DNA of 64,000 bases from a candidate division Hyd24-12 bacterium UBA6080 (GTDB lineage Bacteria > Fermentibacterota > Fermentibacteria > Fermentibacterales > JCC-6), in NCBI GenBank assembly GCA_002436025.1, contig DIXM01000005.1:42852-106851 (forward strand), given 5' to 3'. The notes under the pieces were generated by a model that saw only the letters and a list, made by a program, of their open reading frames with translations, was not told where the DNA came from and searched no databases. Positions 15,194 through 23,699 of the stretch are shown piece after piece (position 1 is the stretch's first letter; each line of letters opens with the position of its first letter). The position numbers were made by a program, and so were the translations under genes.

Positions 15194-17182
15194 TCACGCC
15201 TGCGGGACCGGCATTCCCTCCCCCATGGCCTTGTTGTAGTTGTCGAGGATCGCCTCGGGTGAGCGGCTTCGGAGTATCCGCAGAAAAAGCTCGGCGATCT
15301 CGGGATCGAACTGAGTTCCTGAGCACTGAACGAGCTGGTCAATTGCGTAGTCGGGTCCGGGAGATTTGCGGTAGACCCTGTCGCTGCTCATGGCGTCGTA
15401 GGCGTCGGCCACGGTCAATATGCGTGCCTGGAGGGGAATGGCCCTTCCTTTCAGGCCGTCGGGGTACCCCTTGCCATCGAACCTCTCATGATGGTGCCTC
15501 ACTATGCCCAGGATGCCCTGGAAGGCGGTCACGGGTTTCAGTATCTGGCAACCCTTTTCCGGGTGGGACTTGATGATCCTGAACTCCTCTTCGGAAAGGC
15601 GCCCCGGCTTGTTCAGGATGGATTCGGGGACGCCTATTTTCCCTATGTCATGAAGAAGGGCCGCGCTCCACAGAAGTTCGCGATCCCTGCCTGAAACACC
15701 CATTCCGTCGGCAATGGCAAGGGTGTAGGCCGTTACGTTCCTGGAGTGGTCGTGGGTGTAGGGGTCTTTGGCGTCAACTGCCTGGGCCATGGCGACAATT
15801 GTCTGCAGATAGTTCCGTTTGCTGTCCTGGTGGAGAAGCGCGTTGTTGAGTGCCGCCAGGGCGTTTCGAATGAGGATGGGAGTGAAACGGGACTGGCTGG
15901 TCAGCCGGTGTTCACCGCTGAACGTTCCCAGCAGCAGGTTTCCCTGAACGCTTCCGTAGTCGGGAAGGGAGAGCGCCTGGAATTCGGGTAGCCTGTCGAA
16001 CTCCTTCGCCCTGCCAGCTGTGAAGGTATCGTACACGGCCCTGTACATGTAGCGTTCGATGTCGTCGCCGTGGATCAGCGCAGACAGCTCTTTCCTCACG
16101 GCCCTTACAACCCGGTCGTGATCGAGCGAGGCGTCAGCCGAGATGTAACTGAAGAGTGAGACGTCGTTCCAGGGGATGAAGACCGCCATCACATCGAAGG
16201 GGGCGAAGCATCGGATCGCCGTTGCCGCGAGCCGGGCCACCCTTTCAGGGTCGAGGTCGGCACTGAATTCGTGCGTGAGAACATTTATCTGCTCGAGCTC
16301 CCTGTTCTTCCGCAGGAGGTCCTGTGTCATCCTGAGGTTGTGAAGCTGGTTGCCCATCTGGGCCGAATAAAGCTCGAGCATCTTGAGGTCGCGGGTCTTG
16401 AACTTGTCGCGGTGGCTCTGCCTTGCCGCAAGCACCACCCCGTGGTGAATGTCTCCCGCGGGGATGACGATTCCCATGAAGGCCGCGTTGCTTCCCGCCA
16501 GATCGGGGTTTTCAGTTCCGGGGTCGATGAGGACCTCGCCGCCTGCCTGCATGGTCCTTCCCGCCAGGAAGTACCATGAGACCTCGTCGGAAATGCCGCT
16601 CATCCCGGTCTGGGCCATGAGCTTGAGCCTGGTGCTTCGGGGGGATTCCGTGAGGTAGATGCGAACGGCATCAGCGGAGAAGCTCTCCTGTATCCTTGCC
16701 GCGTAGATCCCGAGAAAGGAGCTCACCGAAACATCGGAGAGCCATGTTTCCGTGGTGAGTTCGTACAGTGTTTTCAGCTCTTTGTAGGCGATGTCGCTGA
16801 AGAGGCTTCTCTGGGATATCTCGGCCCGCCGCACCGTGTCCAGCAGTTCACCCATTGTGAAGGGTTTTGAGATGAAGTCGAAAGCGCCCTGACGGATGGC
16901 CTCCTTCGCAAGATCGACCGAGGCGTGGCCCGTGGTGATTATCACAAAGGTATCGGGGAAGCGGGACTTCATGTAGTCAAGCAGTTCGAGCCCATTGGTG
17001 TCGGGCAGGAGGACGTCGCAGAGAACAAGTGAGAAAGCCGTTGCCGAAAGGGCTGTCTGAGCTGCGGAACCGGTTGCCGCCGTGGTAACCGCATACCCTC
17101 CGGCATCAAGACCTTCCTGGCACACGTCAAGGATCTGGGGGTCGTCGTCGATGACAAGGATCCGCGTTTTCTTAGGGCTCAT
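15194..17182 (-). CDS. Response regulator with GAF-like region and HD-GYP cyclic-di-GMP phosphodiesterase domain
   Basis: The 662-residue protein starts with a receiver domain (residues 5-120: VIDDD, phospho-Asp in LVLCDVLLPDTNG, Lys in ISKPF). About residues 140-440 look like two GAF-like sensor segments. The C-terminal HD-GYP domain has HDHSRNVTAYT, LLHDIGKIGVPESIL, RHHHERFDGKGYPDGLKG and ADAYDAMSSDR, so the metal ligands and the GYP motif are complete. It should hydrolyse cyclic di-GMP in response to phosphorylation. It overlaps the NtrC-type gene by ATGA, making the pair a likely two-component output module; no sensor kinase is adjacent. Confidence 0.92.
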   Translation of the reverse strand: MSPKKTRILVIDDDPQILDVCQEGLDAGGYAVTTAATGSAAQTALSATAFSLVLCDVLLPDTNGLELLDYMKSRFPDTFVIITTGHASVDLAKEAIRQGAFDFISKPFTMGELLDTVRRAEISQRSLFSDIAYKELKTLYELTTETWLSDVSVSSFLGIYAARIQESFSADAVRIYLTESPRSTRLKLMAQTGMSGISDEVSWYFLAGRTMQAGGEVLIDPGTENPDLAGSNAAFMGIVIPAGDIHHGVVLAARQSHRDKFKTRDLKMLELYSAQMGNQLHNLRMTQDLLRKNRELEQINVLTHEFSADLDPERVARLAATAIRCFAPFDVMAVFIPWNDVSLFSYISADASLDHDRVVRAVRKELSALIHGDDIERYMYRAVYDTFTAGRAKEFDRLPEFQALSLPDYGSVQGNLLLGTFSGEHRLTSQSRFTPILIRNALAALNNALLHQDSKRNYLQTIVAMAQAVDAKDPYTHDHSRNVTAYTLAIADGMGVSGRDRELLWSAALLHDIGKIGVPESILNKPGRLSEEEFRIIKSHPEKGCQILKPVTAFQGILGIVRHHHERFDGKGYPDGLKGRAIPLQARILTVADAYDAMSSDRVYRKSPGPDYAIDQLVQCSGTQFDPEIAELFLRILRSRSPEAILDNYNKAMGEGMPVPQA

Positions 17183-18543
17183 TCCAGCGCCCTTTCCAGC
17201 TCGTACTCGAGCCCGAGTTTACGCATTCTGGCCAGAAGTGTGGTTCTTTTGATACCCAGCATTCTGGCTGCCTTGGATCTGACCCCTCCACAACTCTTAA
17301 GCGCATTGTAAATATAGACCCGTTCAACCGCCGCGACAATTTCGTCCAGTCCGGCGCTTTCCGATGGAAAGGGTACTCCCGCCCCTGAGTCGGTCGTTAG
17401 CCTGGCAGGAAGATGCATGGGCAGTATCTCGCCTGGAGAGAGCACCGAAGCCCTTTCCATGGCATTCTCAAGCTCCCTTACGTTTCCGGGCCAGGGGTAC
17501 GTGGCAAGCAGTGCCGCACTCTGCGGTGAGAGGGAGAAATCGATGTCCCTGCCTGCGGAGTGGGCGGCAAGGAAGTGTTCTGCCAGGGGGATAATGTCAT
17601 CGCGCCGTTCCCGTAGCGGGGGAATATGTATGTCGATGACGTTGATCCTGAAGTAAAGGTCCTCCCTGAACCTTCCCGCCCTTACCTCGGCTTCCAGATC
17701 GGAGTTGGTGGCGGCCACAAGCCTGACATCGATCTTGACCGAGCTGTTGGCCCCGACAGGAGTGATCTCGCGTTCCTGAAGCGTTCGAAGAAGCTTGACC
17801 TGCATGGCCATGCTCATGTTTCCCACTTCGTCAAGGAAAAGCGTTCCTCCCTCGGCAGCCTGAAAACGACCGATGGTTGTTGAATGGGCGCCGGTGTAGG
17901 AACCCTTCATGTGACCGAACAACTCGCTCTCCAGAAGGCCCTCGGGTATTCCCCCCGAGTTCACGCTGACGAACGGCATTCCGGCCCTTCTGCTCTGTCG
18001 GTGGAGAAGCCTTGCGACCAGTTCCTTGCCCGTTCCGCTCTCCCCGGTGATAAGAACCGTGCTGCCCGTGTCCGCAACCCGACGCACCAGATCGAGAACC
18101 TTGTCCATCGTGCGGCTGTGGCTGATCATCCCCTTGCCCGCCGTGAAGCTCCCGGAGCCGCCCGACGAGGCGATGGCCTTTTCGACTGCGCTCAGCAACT
18201 GCTGGGGCGTGAAAGGTTTTGGGATGTAGTCGACGGCGCCCAGATTGAGAGCCTCCTTTGTTCCATCGATGGAGGCGTAGCCCGTCACTACTATCGCGGG
18301 AAGATTGGGGTACTTGTCCCGCACGATCCGAAGCAGGTCGATCCCGCTGGAATCGGGCAGGCGAACGTCGGTGATTAGCAGATGGAAATGCTCGCGGCGA
18401 AGGCTTGCCAACGCCTGTCTCGCGTTCATGGCGGATGCGCTCTGGAAACCCGACATTCGAAGGACCTCGGTTATGAGGTCGAGAACCTGGTGCTCGTCGT
18501 CGACCACCAGAACCCTGTAACGGTTGGATGATTCCTCGTTCAT
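17179..18543 (-). CDS. NtrC-family sigma-54-dependent response regulator
   Basis: Domains in order: receiver (VVDDE, phospho-Asp in LLITDVRLPDSSG, Lys in IPKPF), AAA+ ATPase (Walker A GESGTGKELVARLL, Walker B GTLFLDEVGNM, arginine finger region RFREDLYFRINV), and a C-terminal Fis-type helix-turn-helix (SKAARMLGIKRTTLLARM). The sigma-54 contact loop reads GSYTGA instead of GAFTGA; Tyr for Phe is seen in some family members, whereas Ser for Ala is less common. ATG 18543 gives 454 residues; a GTG five codons upstream is possible. It is the first gene of the long minus-strand operon and is divergent from the M23 lipoprotein across about 40 bases. Confidence 0.92.
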   Translation of the reverse strand: MNEESSNRYRVLVVDDEHQVLDLITEVLRMSGFQSASAMNARQALASLRREHFHLLITDVRLPDSSGIDLLRIVRDKYPNLPAIVVTGYASIDGTKEALNLGAVDYIPKPFTPQQLLSAVEKAIASSGGSGSFTAGKGMISHSRTMDKVLDLVRRVADTGSTVLITGESGTGKELVARLLHRQSRRAGMPFVSVNSGGIPEGLLESELFGHMKGSYTGAHSTTIGRFQAAEGGTLFLDEVGNMSMAMQVKLLRTLQEREITPVGANSSVKIDVRLVAATNSDLEAEVRAGRFREDLYFRINVIDIHIPPLRERRDDIIPLAEHFLAAHSAGRDIDFSLSPQSAALLATYPWPGNVRELENAMERASVLSPGEILPMHLPARLTTDSGAGVPFPSESAGLDEIVAAVERVYIYNALKSCGGVRSKAARMLGIKRTTLLARMRKLGLEYELERALE

Positions 18544-18549
18544 ATTTCT

Positions 18550-18578
18550 ACGATACACGCAACCGAAGGGACAGTCAA
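18550..18578 (-). promoter_or_regulatory. Candidate promoter for the NtrC-type gene (possibly leaderless transcript)
   Basis: TTGACT (18573-18578, minus strand) and TATCGT (18550-18555) are 17 bases apart. Transcription would start about at the chosen ATG (18543), and no Shine-Dalgarno sequence is seen there, so the message may be leaderless. The -10 box matches only four of six consensus bases. Confidence 0.4.
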
Positions 18579-18582
18579 TATT

Positions 18583-19686
18583 ATGACATCTTATCCCTCA
18601 TCAACCCCGAGGCTTCTGTGTGTATTATTGACAATGGTCATCTTCGCCGCTTGCGTATCCCCGCCCGAAGGGGATGATGTCCTTGTTCTACGGGCCGGTG
18701 ACTACGTTGGGATTCCCGACGACCCGCAGGTTCACGAGCCCCTTTTTCACCAGCTCACCGACTCCGCCGGCTTGCTGTTCCCCGACTCGATCCCCTTCGA
18801 CAGTATCGCCGTGATCATTCCTGATTCCACAAGCCTCCTCCCCGACTCCGCCCTTGCGGATTCCCTTCCGGAGATCGTACCCGAGCTTCCCGCGGGCCTC
18901 AAGCTGCTGGCGGTCGAGGTCAGGGGCTCCCTCTATGGAAGCCTCCAGGGTGCCGAGGGTATTGCTTCGGATGTTCTGGGCGCACACTGCGTAAGGTATC
19001 TCTGGTGGGACCTGAACCCCTGGACGGGTTTGATCGCAGGTGATTCCCTCAGGATCCTGTACACCACCCAGCCCGGATCCAGGGAGAACACTGTGACTGC
19101 CCTGCGTTACATACCTCTTGCCGGCTCCGCGAACAGCGCCTTCAGCGTTTACGTCTTTCACAAGACCGGCGACAACTATCCCAGCGCGTGGTACTCAAAC
19201 GGAACCGAGGTCGTGAGATTGCTGAACCGCATGCCCCTGTCAACATTTGAAGAGGTCACGGGCATTTTCGGAGAGGTCCGGGGTTCGGGAACCCACCACG
19301 GTGTGGACTTCAAAGCACCCACGGGCGTTCCGGTAAGGACAACCCTCGGCGGACGTGTGAACAGGATGGACTGGAACCCTGACTACAACGGCAGATGCGT
19401 TGAGATCGATTTCTGCGGCTACAGGGAGATATTCCTTCACCTCGACGAGATCTCGGCGGGGGTCTCCCCGGGAAGGACCGTCGAGCAGGGCGCCCAGATC
19501 GGAACGGTCGGCAACACGGGCAGGTCCTACGCCAGCCACCTGCATTACCAGATCAACGACCCGAACGACAATCCCGTCGATCCCTACACCTATCTCGGCA
19601 GCAGGCGAAGGTCTCTGGAGGGTGACGAACTGCTCCGGTTCCAGGCCGTCAGGGACAGCCTCGATACACTTCTCAGGGGCGTGTAA
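18583..19686 (+). CDS. M23 peptidase-domain lipoprotein
   Basis: The 367-residue product starts with a lipoprotein signal (LLCVLLTMVIFAAC). Residues about 40-225 include a Pro/Asp-Ser-rich linker and an N-terminal domain of unknown type. The C-terminal LytM/M23 domain has an intact zinc site: H-x-x-x-D in THHGVDFKAPTG and H-x-H in SHLHYQIND. It therefore looks like an active peptidoglycan endopeptidase anchored to a membrane. No Shine-Dalgarno is evident before the ATG. It abuts the glycosyltransferase gene with a one-base TAATG overlap. Confidence 0.9.
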   Translation: MTSYPSSTPRLLCVLLTMVIFAACVSPPEGDDVLVLRAGDYVGIPDDPQVHEPLFHQLTDSAGLLFPDSIPFDSIAVIIPDSTSLLPDSALADSLPEIVPELPAGLKLLAVEVRGSLYGSLQGAEGIASDVLGAHCVRYLWWDLNPWTGLIAGDSLRILYTTQPGSRENTVTALRYIPLAGSANSAFSVYVFHKTGDNYPSAWYSNGTEVVRLLNRMPLSTFEEVTGIFGEVRGSGTHHGVDFKAPTGVPVRTTLGGRVNRMDWNPDYNGRCVEIDFCGYREIFLHLDEISAGVSPGRTVEQGAQIGTVGNTGRSYASHLHYQINDPNDNPVDPYTYLGSRRRSLEGDELLRFQAVRDSLDTLLRGV

Positions 19687-20609
19687 TGTCCGCTTACACC
19701 CTTCTCGTGCTGAACTGGAACGGCAGGGACATACTGCCGGGAATGCTGGCCTCGGTTCTCGATCAGGTCGCAGGGTCCGGGGGAAAACTGCTGGTGTTCG
19801 ACAACGGTTCCGAAGACGGTTCGGACCGTGATGCGCTGGAACTCATGGGTGACAACCCCTGTTTCAGCCTGGTCAGAAGCCCCGTGAACCTGGGGTTCGC
19901 AGCCGGCGTGAACGAAGCCATGCGTGGCGTTGACACCGGGGTGACCATTATTGCCAATTCCGATACCCTGTTCAGCGAGGGAAGCATCACAGGCCTTCTG
20001 GAAGGTCTTCTCAGGCATCCCCGGGCCGGTCTTGCGGGTCCCAGGCTTATCTGGCCCGACGGAAGCCTTCAGCAGTCCATGCGGGATTTTCCATTTCCCG
20101 GCAGGATCATCAGGGAGCACCTTCCCCTTTTTCGCCGCCGTTCATACAGGCACGACCCCCATGAAACCGAGATGAGGTGCGACTGGCTCGTGGGTGCCGT
20201 CATGGCGGTGAGAACCGAGGCCATTAGGGCCGTCGGGGGCTTCGATGAAGACTATTTCTTCTACCACGAGGAAACCGACCTTCAGTACCGGCTGCTCAGG
20301 GCGGGATGGGAGACCTGGTTCATTCCTTCCTCCCGGGTCGTGCATCTGGAGGGGGCTTCTGCGAAGCGCAAGTTTGGTGAGGATGTTTACCTGCGGTATA
20401 TTCCCGCGAAGATCAGGTTTCTGTCCAAGCATGCCGGCGCCTGCTCCCGGGCGGCTTTCCGGGTGTGGATGGCGTCGCTCATGCTGGGGCGCATGGCTGC
20501 CGGGTCACTCAACCCCGCCCTTCGAAGAAGGGATGGAAGGTTCAGGGCCGCTTACTGCATGAAAGCCCTGAAGCTCCTGTTCGGCAATACGGAACGGAAC
20601 AACGCATGA
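19686..20609 (+). CDS. Family 2 glycosyltransferase (rhamnosyltransferase-like)
   Basis: The 307-residue protein contains the GT2 signatures LVLNWNGRDILPGMLAS, VFDNGSEDGS, VNLGFAAGVNEAM, IIANSDTLFSEG, DWLVGAVMAVRTEAI and GGFDEDYFFYHEETDLQYRL. These match the rhamnosyl/dTDP-sugar transferases that build surface polysaccharide. A basic, weakly hydrophobic C-terminus may associate with the membrane. It is translationally coupled to the M23 gene upstream (TAATG) and the carbamoyltransferase downstream (ATGA). Confidence 0.88.
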   Translation: MSAYTLLVLNWNGRDILPGMLASVLDQVAGSGGKLLVFDNGSEDGSDRDALELMGDNPCFSLVRSPVNLGFAAGVNEAMRGVDTGVTIIANSDTLFSEGSITGLLEGLLRHPRAGLAGPRLIWPDGSLQQSMRDFPFPGRIIREHLPLFRRRSYRHDPHETEMRCDWLVGAVMAVRTEAIRAVGGFDEDYFFYHEETDLQYRLLRAGWETWFIPSSRVVHLEGASAKRKFGEDVYLRYIPAKIRFLSKHAGACSRAAFRVWMASLMLGRMAAGSLNPALRRRDGRFRAAYCMKALKLLFGNTERNNA

Positions 20610-22321
20610 AAGCCATTCTTGGTATCAACTGCTACAAACACGATTCGGCAGCCTGCCTCCTGCTTGATGGCAGGCTCGCGGGCGCAGCCGAAGAGGAACG
20701 GTTCACCCGTCGAAAGCATGATTCCTCTTTTCCGGTGAGAACCGTTACACATCTTCTTTCCGAAGCGGGGCTGAAACCCGGTGACATAGGCCATGTGGCC
20801 TTTTACATGAAGCCATCCATGGTCCTCGGCGAAGCCTTCCGCATGCTTCCCCGGTACTTCGGGAAACCCGGCACCCTGGGCTTCTTCGCGGGGCAGGTCG
20901 GTGGAGCAAGACGCATGGCCGGCGTTCCCCGGGTTTTCCGGGAAACTTTCGGCCCCGATGCGAACCCATCCTTTCATTTCATCGAACACCACGACGCCCA
21001 TGCCTGGTCGGCGTGGTTCGGGGCGGGCTGCCGCGACGCGGCGGTGCTCACTCTCGACGGCGCCGGCGAGATTCATTCGGGAATGCTTGGCGAGATAGTC
21101 TCAGGGCGACTTCGCAGGTTTTCCACAACAAGGCTTCCGCACTCCACCGGGCTTTTCTACAGCGCAGTCACGACCTTTCTGGGATTCAAGCCCGACAGCG
21201 ACGAGTACAAGGTCATGGGGCTGGCAAGCTACGGAAAACCCGTGTACGCAGACCTGTTCCGCCGGATACTGATCTCGCGCGAGGATTCGGTCCGCATCGA
21301 CCCCGGGCTTCTCGACATATGCCGCGGGGTTCATCACTCGGTTTTTTCAAGGGAAGTCCTGAACGTCATCGGTGGCCCGCGCAAATCAGGCGAACCCCTC
21401 GACTCACGGCACGAGAACATCGCCTCATCGGCACAGAAGGTTCTGGAAGAGGCCGGTCTGGCAATGGCCCAACATCTTCGCAGGCTATCCCGCGCCGACA
21501 TACTGGCCATGGCGGGGGGGACTGCCCTCAACTGCGTTATGAACGGCGTGATAGAAAGGGAAGCCGGTTTCTCCCAGGTTCACCCCTTCGCTGCCTCGCA
21601 CGATGCCGGCACAGGCGTCGGGGCCGCGGTCGCTGTCCACATGGAAGAGTACGGCGATGTCCCGCTCACACCCCCCGAACACATGTTCCTGGGTCCCGGC
21701 TACACAACTGAGCAGGTCGAATCCGCCCTGCTGGGTTCACGGGTGGGGTACTCGCGTCCGGACAACCTCGAGGCCCTCACGGCCTCACTTGTGGAAAAGG
21801 GCCATGTGGTGGGGCTGTTCCAGGGCAGGATGGAGTTCGGCCCTCGGGCGCTGGGCAACCGCTCGATCCTTGCCGACCCAAGGCGCCCCGAAATGAAGGA
21901 CATAGTCAACGAGATCATAAAGCTCCGGGAGGGGTTCAGGCCCTTTGCCCCGGTCTGCCCGGTGGAGGATGCACCCGCCTACTTCCAGGGCTGCGTGGAG
22001 AGCCCCTACATGATCAAGACCTACCCGGTCGTGCGGGGCATGGAAAAAGTCATCCCCGCAGTCACCCATGTTGACATGACGGGCCGCGTCCAGACCGTCT
22101 CGCGGGATGTAAACCCCTTCTACTACGACGTGATGAGGGAGTTCGAGAAGCTGACCGGGGTTCCGGTGCTCATGAACACATCCTTCAACGTAAGGGGCGA
22201 GCCCATAGTGAATACACCCACAGACGCCCTCAGGTGTTTCTACGGAACTGGAATCGACGCCCTTGTGATGCCGCCTTTCCTTGTGATGAAGGAAAGGGCC
22301 AGGGAAAGGAGCCGGGTTTGA
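20606..22321 (+). CDS. NodU/TobZ-family carbamoyltransferase
   Basis: These enzymes O-carbamoylate sugars or antibiotics using carbamoyl phosphate and ATP through a carbamoyl-adenylate intermediate. The 571 residues show the N-terminal Kae1-like domain (ILGINCYKHDSAACLL, EEERFTRRKHDSSFP, EHHDAHAWSAWF with the metal His residues, LTLDGAGE, and MAGGTALNCVMNG) and the C-terminal YrdC-like domain (GRMEFGPRALGNRSILADPR, LREGFRPFAPV, MNTSFNVRGEPIV). Both active regions look complete. ATG 20606 overlaps the upstream stop. With two flanking polysaccharide genes it likely decorates a surface glycan; a secondary metabolite is the alternative. Confidence 0.9.
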   Translation: MKAILGINCYKHDSAACLLLDGRLAGAAEEERFTRRKHDSSFPVRTVTHLLSEAGLKPGDIGHVAFYMKPSMVLGEAFRMLPRYFGKPGTLGFFAGQVGGARRMAGVPRVFRETFGPDANPSFHFIEHHDAHAWSAWFGAGCRDAAVLTLDGAGEIHSGMLGEIVSGRLRRFSTTRLPHSTGLFYSAVTTFLGFKPDSDEYKVMGLASYGKPVYADLFRRILISREDSVRIDPGLLDICRGVHHSVFSREVLNVIGGPRKSGEPLDSRHENIASSAQKVLEEAGLAMAQHLRRLSRADILAMAGGTALNCVMNGVIEREAGFSQVHPFAASHDAGTGVGAAVAVHMEEYGDVPLTPPEHMFLGPGYTTEQVESALLGSRVGYSRPDNLEALTASLVEKGHVVGLFQGRMEFGPRALGNRSILADPRRPEMKDIVNEIIKLREGFRPFAPVCPVEDAPAYFQGCVESPYMIKTYPVVRGMEKVIPAVTHVDMTGRVQTVSRDVNPFYYDVMREFEKLTGVPVLMNTSFNVRGEPIVNTPTDALRCFYGTGIDALVMPPFLVMKERARERSRV

Positions 22322-23685
22322 CAACAAGCCTCGGCCGCGGAACCATTCTTTTTGTGGACCCTGACAAGGATCGGGCCGCCAGGCTGAGGGCGATGGTCTC
22401 CGAACTCGGCTGCTCCACGACCGAGGAGAGAACCGCCCGGGGCGCCCTGAGAAGGGTGCGCTCACGTTCCGTGAACGTGCTTGCAGTAAGCAGCAGCACC
22501 GACGACCTTCTCATGTCCACATTCCTCGACACCCTTTCCAGGGCCAATACCGACGCCAGCGTGATCATCTACGGAAGGATGATCAGCGCCCAGGAAGCGG
22601 TGACCTGGATGAAGACCGGTGTTGTCGACATCCTTCTGGACCCCGAGTCCCGGGAAGGCTGGAGGCAGGCGGTTCAACTGGCCTTCTCACGCTCTTCCCG
22701 CAGCTTTTTTTCCCGTACCGCCGCGGGAAAGCCCTCACGCGCCGAAGAACCCACCGAGATACTCCATCGCAGCCGGGCCATGGGCGACGTGCTTCAGATG
22801 GTGAAGCGGGTCGCCCCCATAAAGGCCACGGTCCTCATCACGGGGGAGAGCGGTACGGGGAAGGACATCCTTGCCCGCAGGATCCACAGCCAGAGCGGCC
22901 GGAAGGGCGAGTACCTGGTCATGAACTGTTCGGCCATCCCCGAAACGCTGCTGGAAGACGAGCTTTTCGGGCACGACCGCGGCGCGTTCACAGGGGCGGA
23001 CAGCCCCCGGGCGGGGAAGTTCGAAGCAGCCGACGGCGGAACCCTGATGCTCGACGAGATCGGCGAGATACCCCTGCCTGTTCAGGTGAAGCTTCTCCGG
23101 GTCCTCGAGGAGGAGAGGATAACCAGACTGGGAGGCAACCGAGCCACACCTGTTGATGTGAGGCTCATTGCCGCCACCAACAGGGACCTGATGGCAATGG
23201 TAAGGGCCGGCACGTTCCGCGAGGACCTCTATTACAGGCTCAAGGTCGTGGAGATTCACCTTCCGCCGCTTCGAAAGCGTCGGCCCGACATTCCACTCCT
23301 CGCCCTGACCCTGCTTCGTCAGGCCTCGGACAGGCACGACCTCCCCATGCCCGAGATAGCCCCCGAGGTCATGGAATCACTGAAAGCCTACTCATGGCCC
23401 GGCAACGTCAGGCAGCTCAAGAACATGATGGAGAGCCTTCTCATAATGTGCCGGGAGAGGATAACACTGGCCGATCTCCCCCCAGAGGTCACCCCGGCTT
23501 CGGGTGACGGATCGGACCGTCTTGTGCTGGAGCTTCCCGTGACCCTTCAGGAAGCTGAAGACATGCTTGTGGAGCGTACACTGGCGATCACCGGGGGCAA
23601 CCGCACGCAGGCCGCCATGCTGCTTGGAATGGGCAGGCGGACCCTTCAGCGGAAGCTGGGGTCCCCCGGCGACGAACAGGATTGA
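22318..23685 (+). CDS. Sigma-54-dependent activator with degenerate receiver domain
   Basis: TTG 22318 overlaps the carbamoyltransferase stop (TTGA) and has AAAGGAG upstream, giving 455 residues. Residues 10-125 keep the receiver outline (ILFVDPDKDRAARLRAMV), but the segment where the phospho-Asp should lie reads VLAVSSSTDD, so classical phosphorylation looks lost. The AAA+ domain is complete: GESGTGKDILARR, the GAFTGA loop intact, LMLDEIGEIP, and FREDLYYRLKV. A Fis-type helix-turn-helix ends the protein (NRTQAAMLLGMGRRTLQRKL). It lies 14 bases before hflK and could act in cis on nearby genes. Confidence 0.9.
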   Translation: MTTSLGRGTILFVDPDKDRAARLRAMVSELGCSTTEERTARGALRRVRSRSVNVLAVSSSTDDLLMSTFLDTLSRANTDASVIIYGRMISAQEAVTWMKTGVVDILLDPESREGWRQAVQLAFSRSSRSFFSRTAAGKPSRAEEPTEILHRSRAMGDVLQMVKRVAPIKATVLITGESGTGKDILARRIHSQSGRKGEYLVMNCSAIPETLLEDELFGHDRGAFTGADSPRAGKFEAADGGTLMLDEIGEIPLPVQVKLLRVLEEERITRLGGNRATPVDVRLIAATNRDLMAMVRAGTFREDLYYRLKVVEIHLPPLRKRRPDIPLLALTLLRQASDRHDLPMPEIAPEVMESLKAYSWPGNVRQLKNMMESLLIMCRERITLADLPPEVTPASGDGSDRLVLELPVTLQEAEDMLVERTLAITGGNRTQAAMLLGMGRRTLQRKLGSPGDEQD

Positions 23686-23699
23686 AAGGGGGTGCTCTT

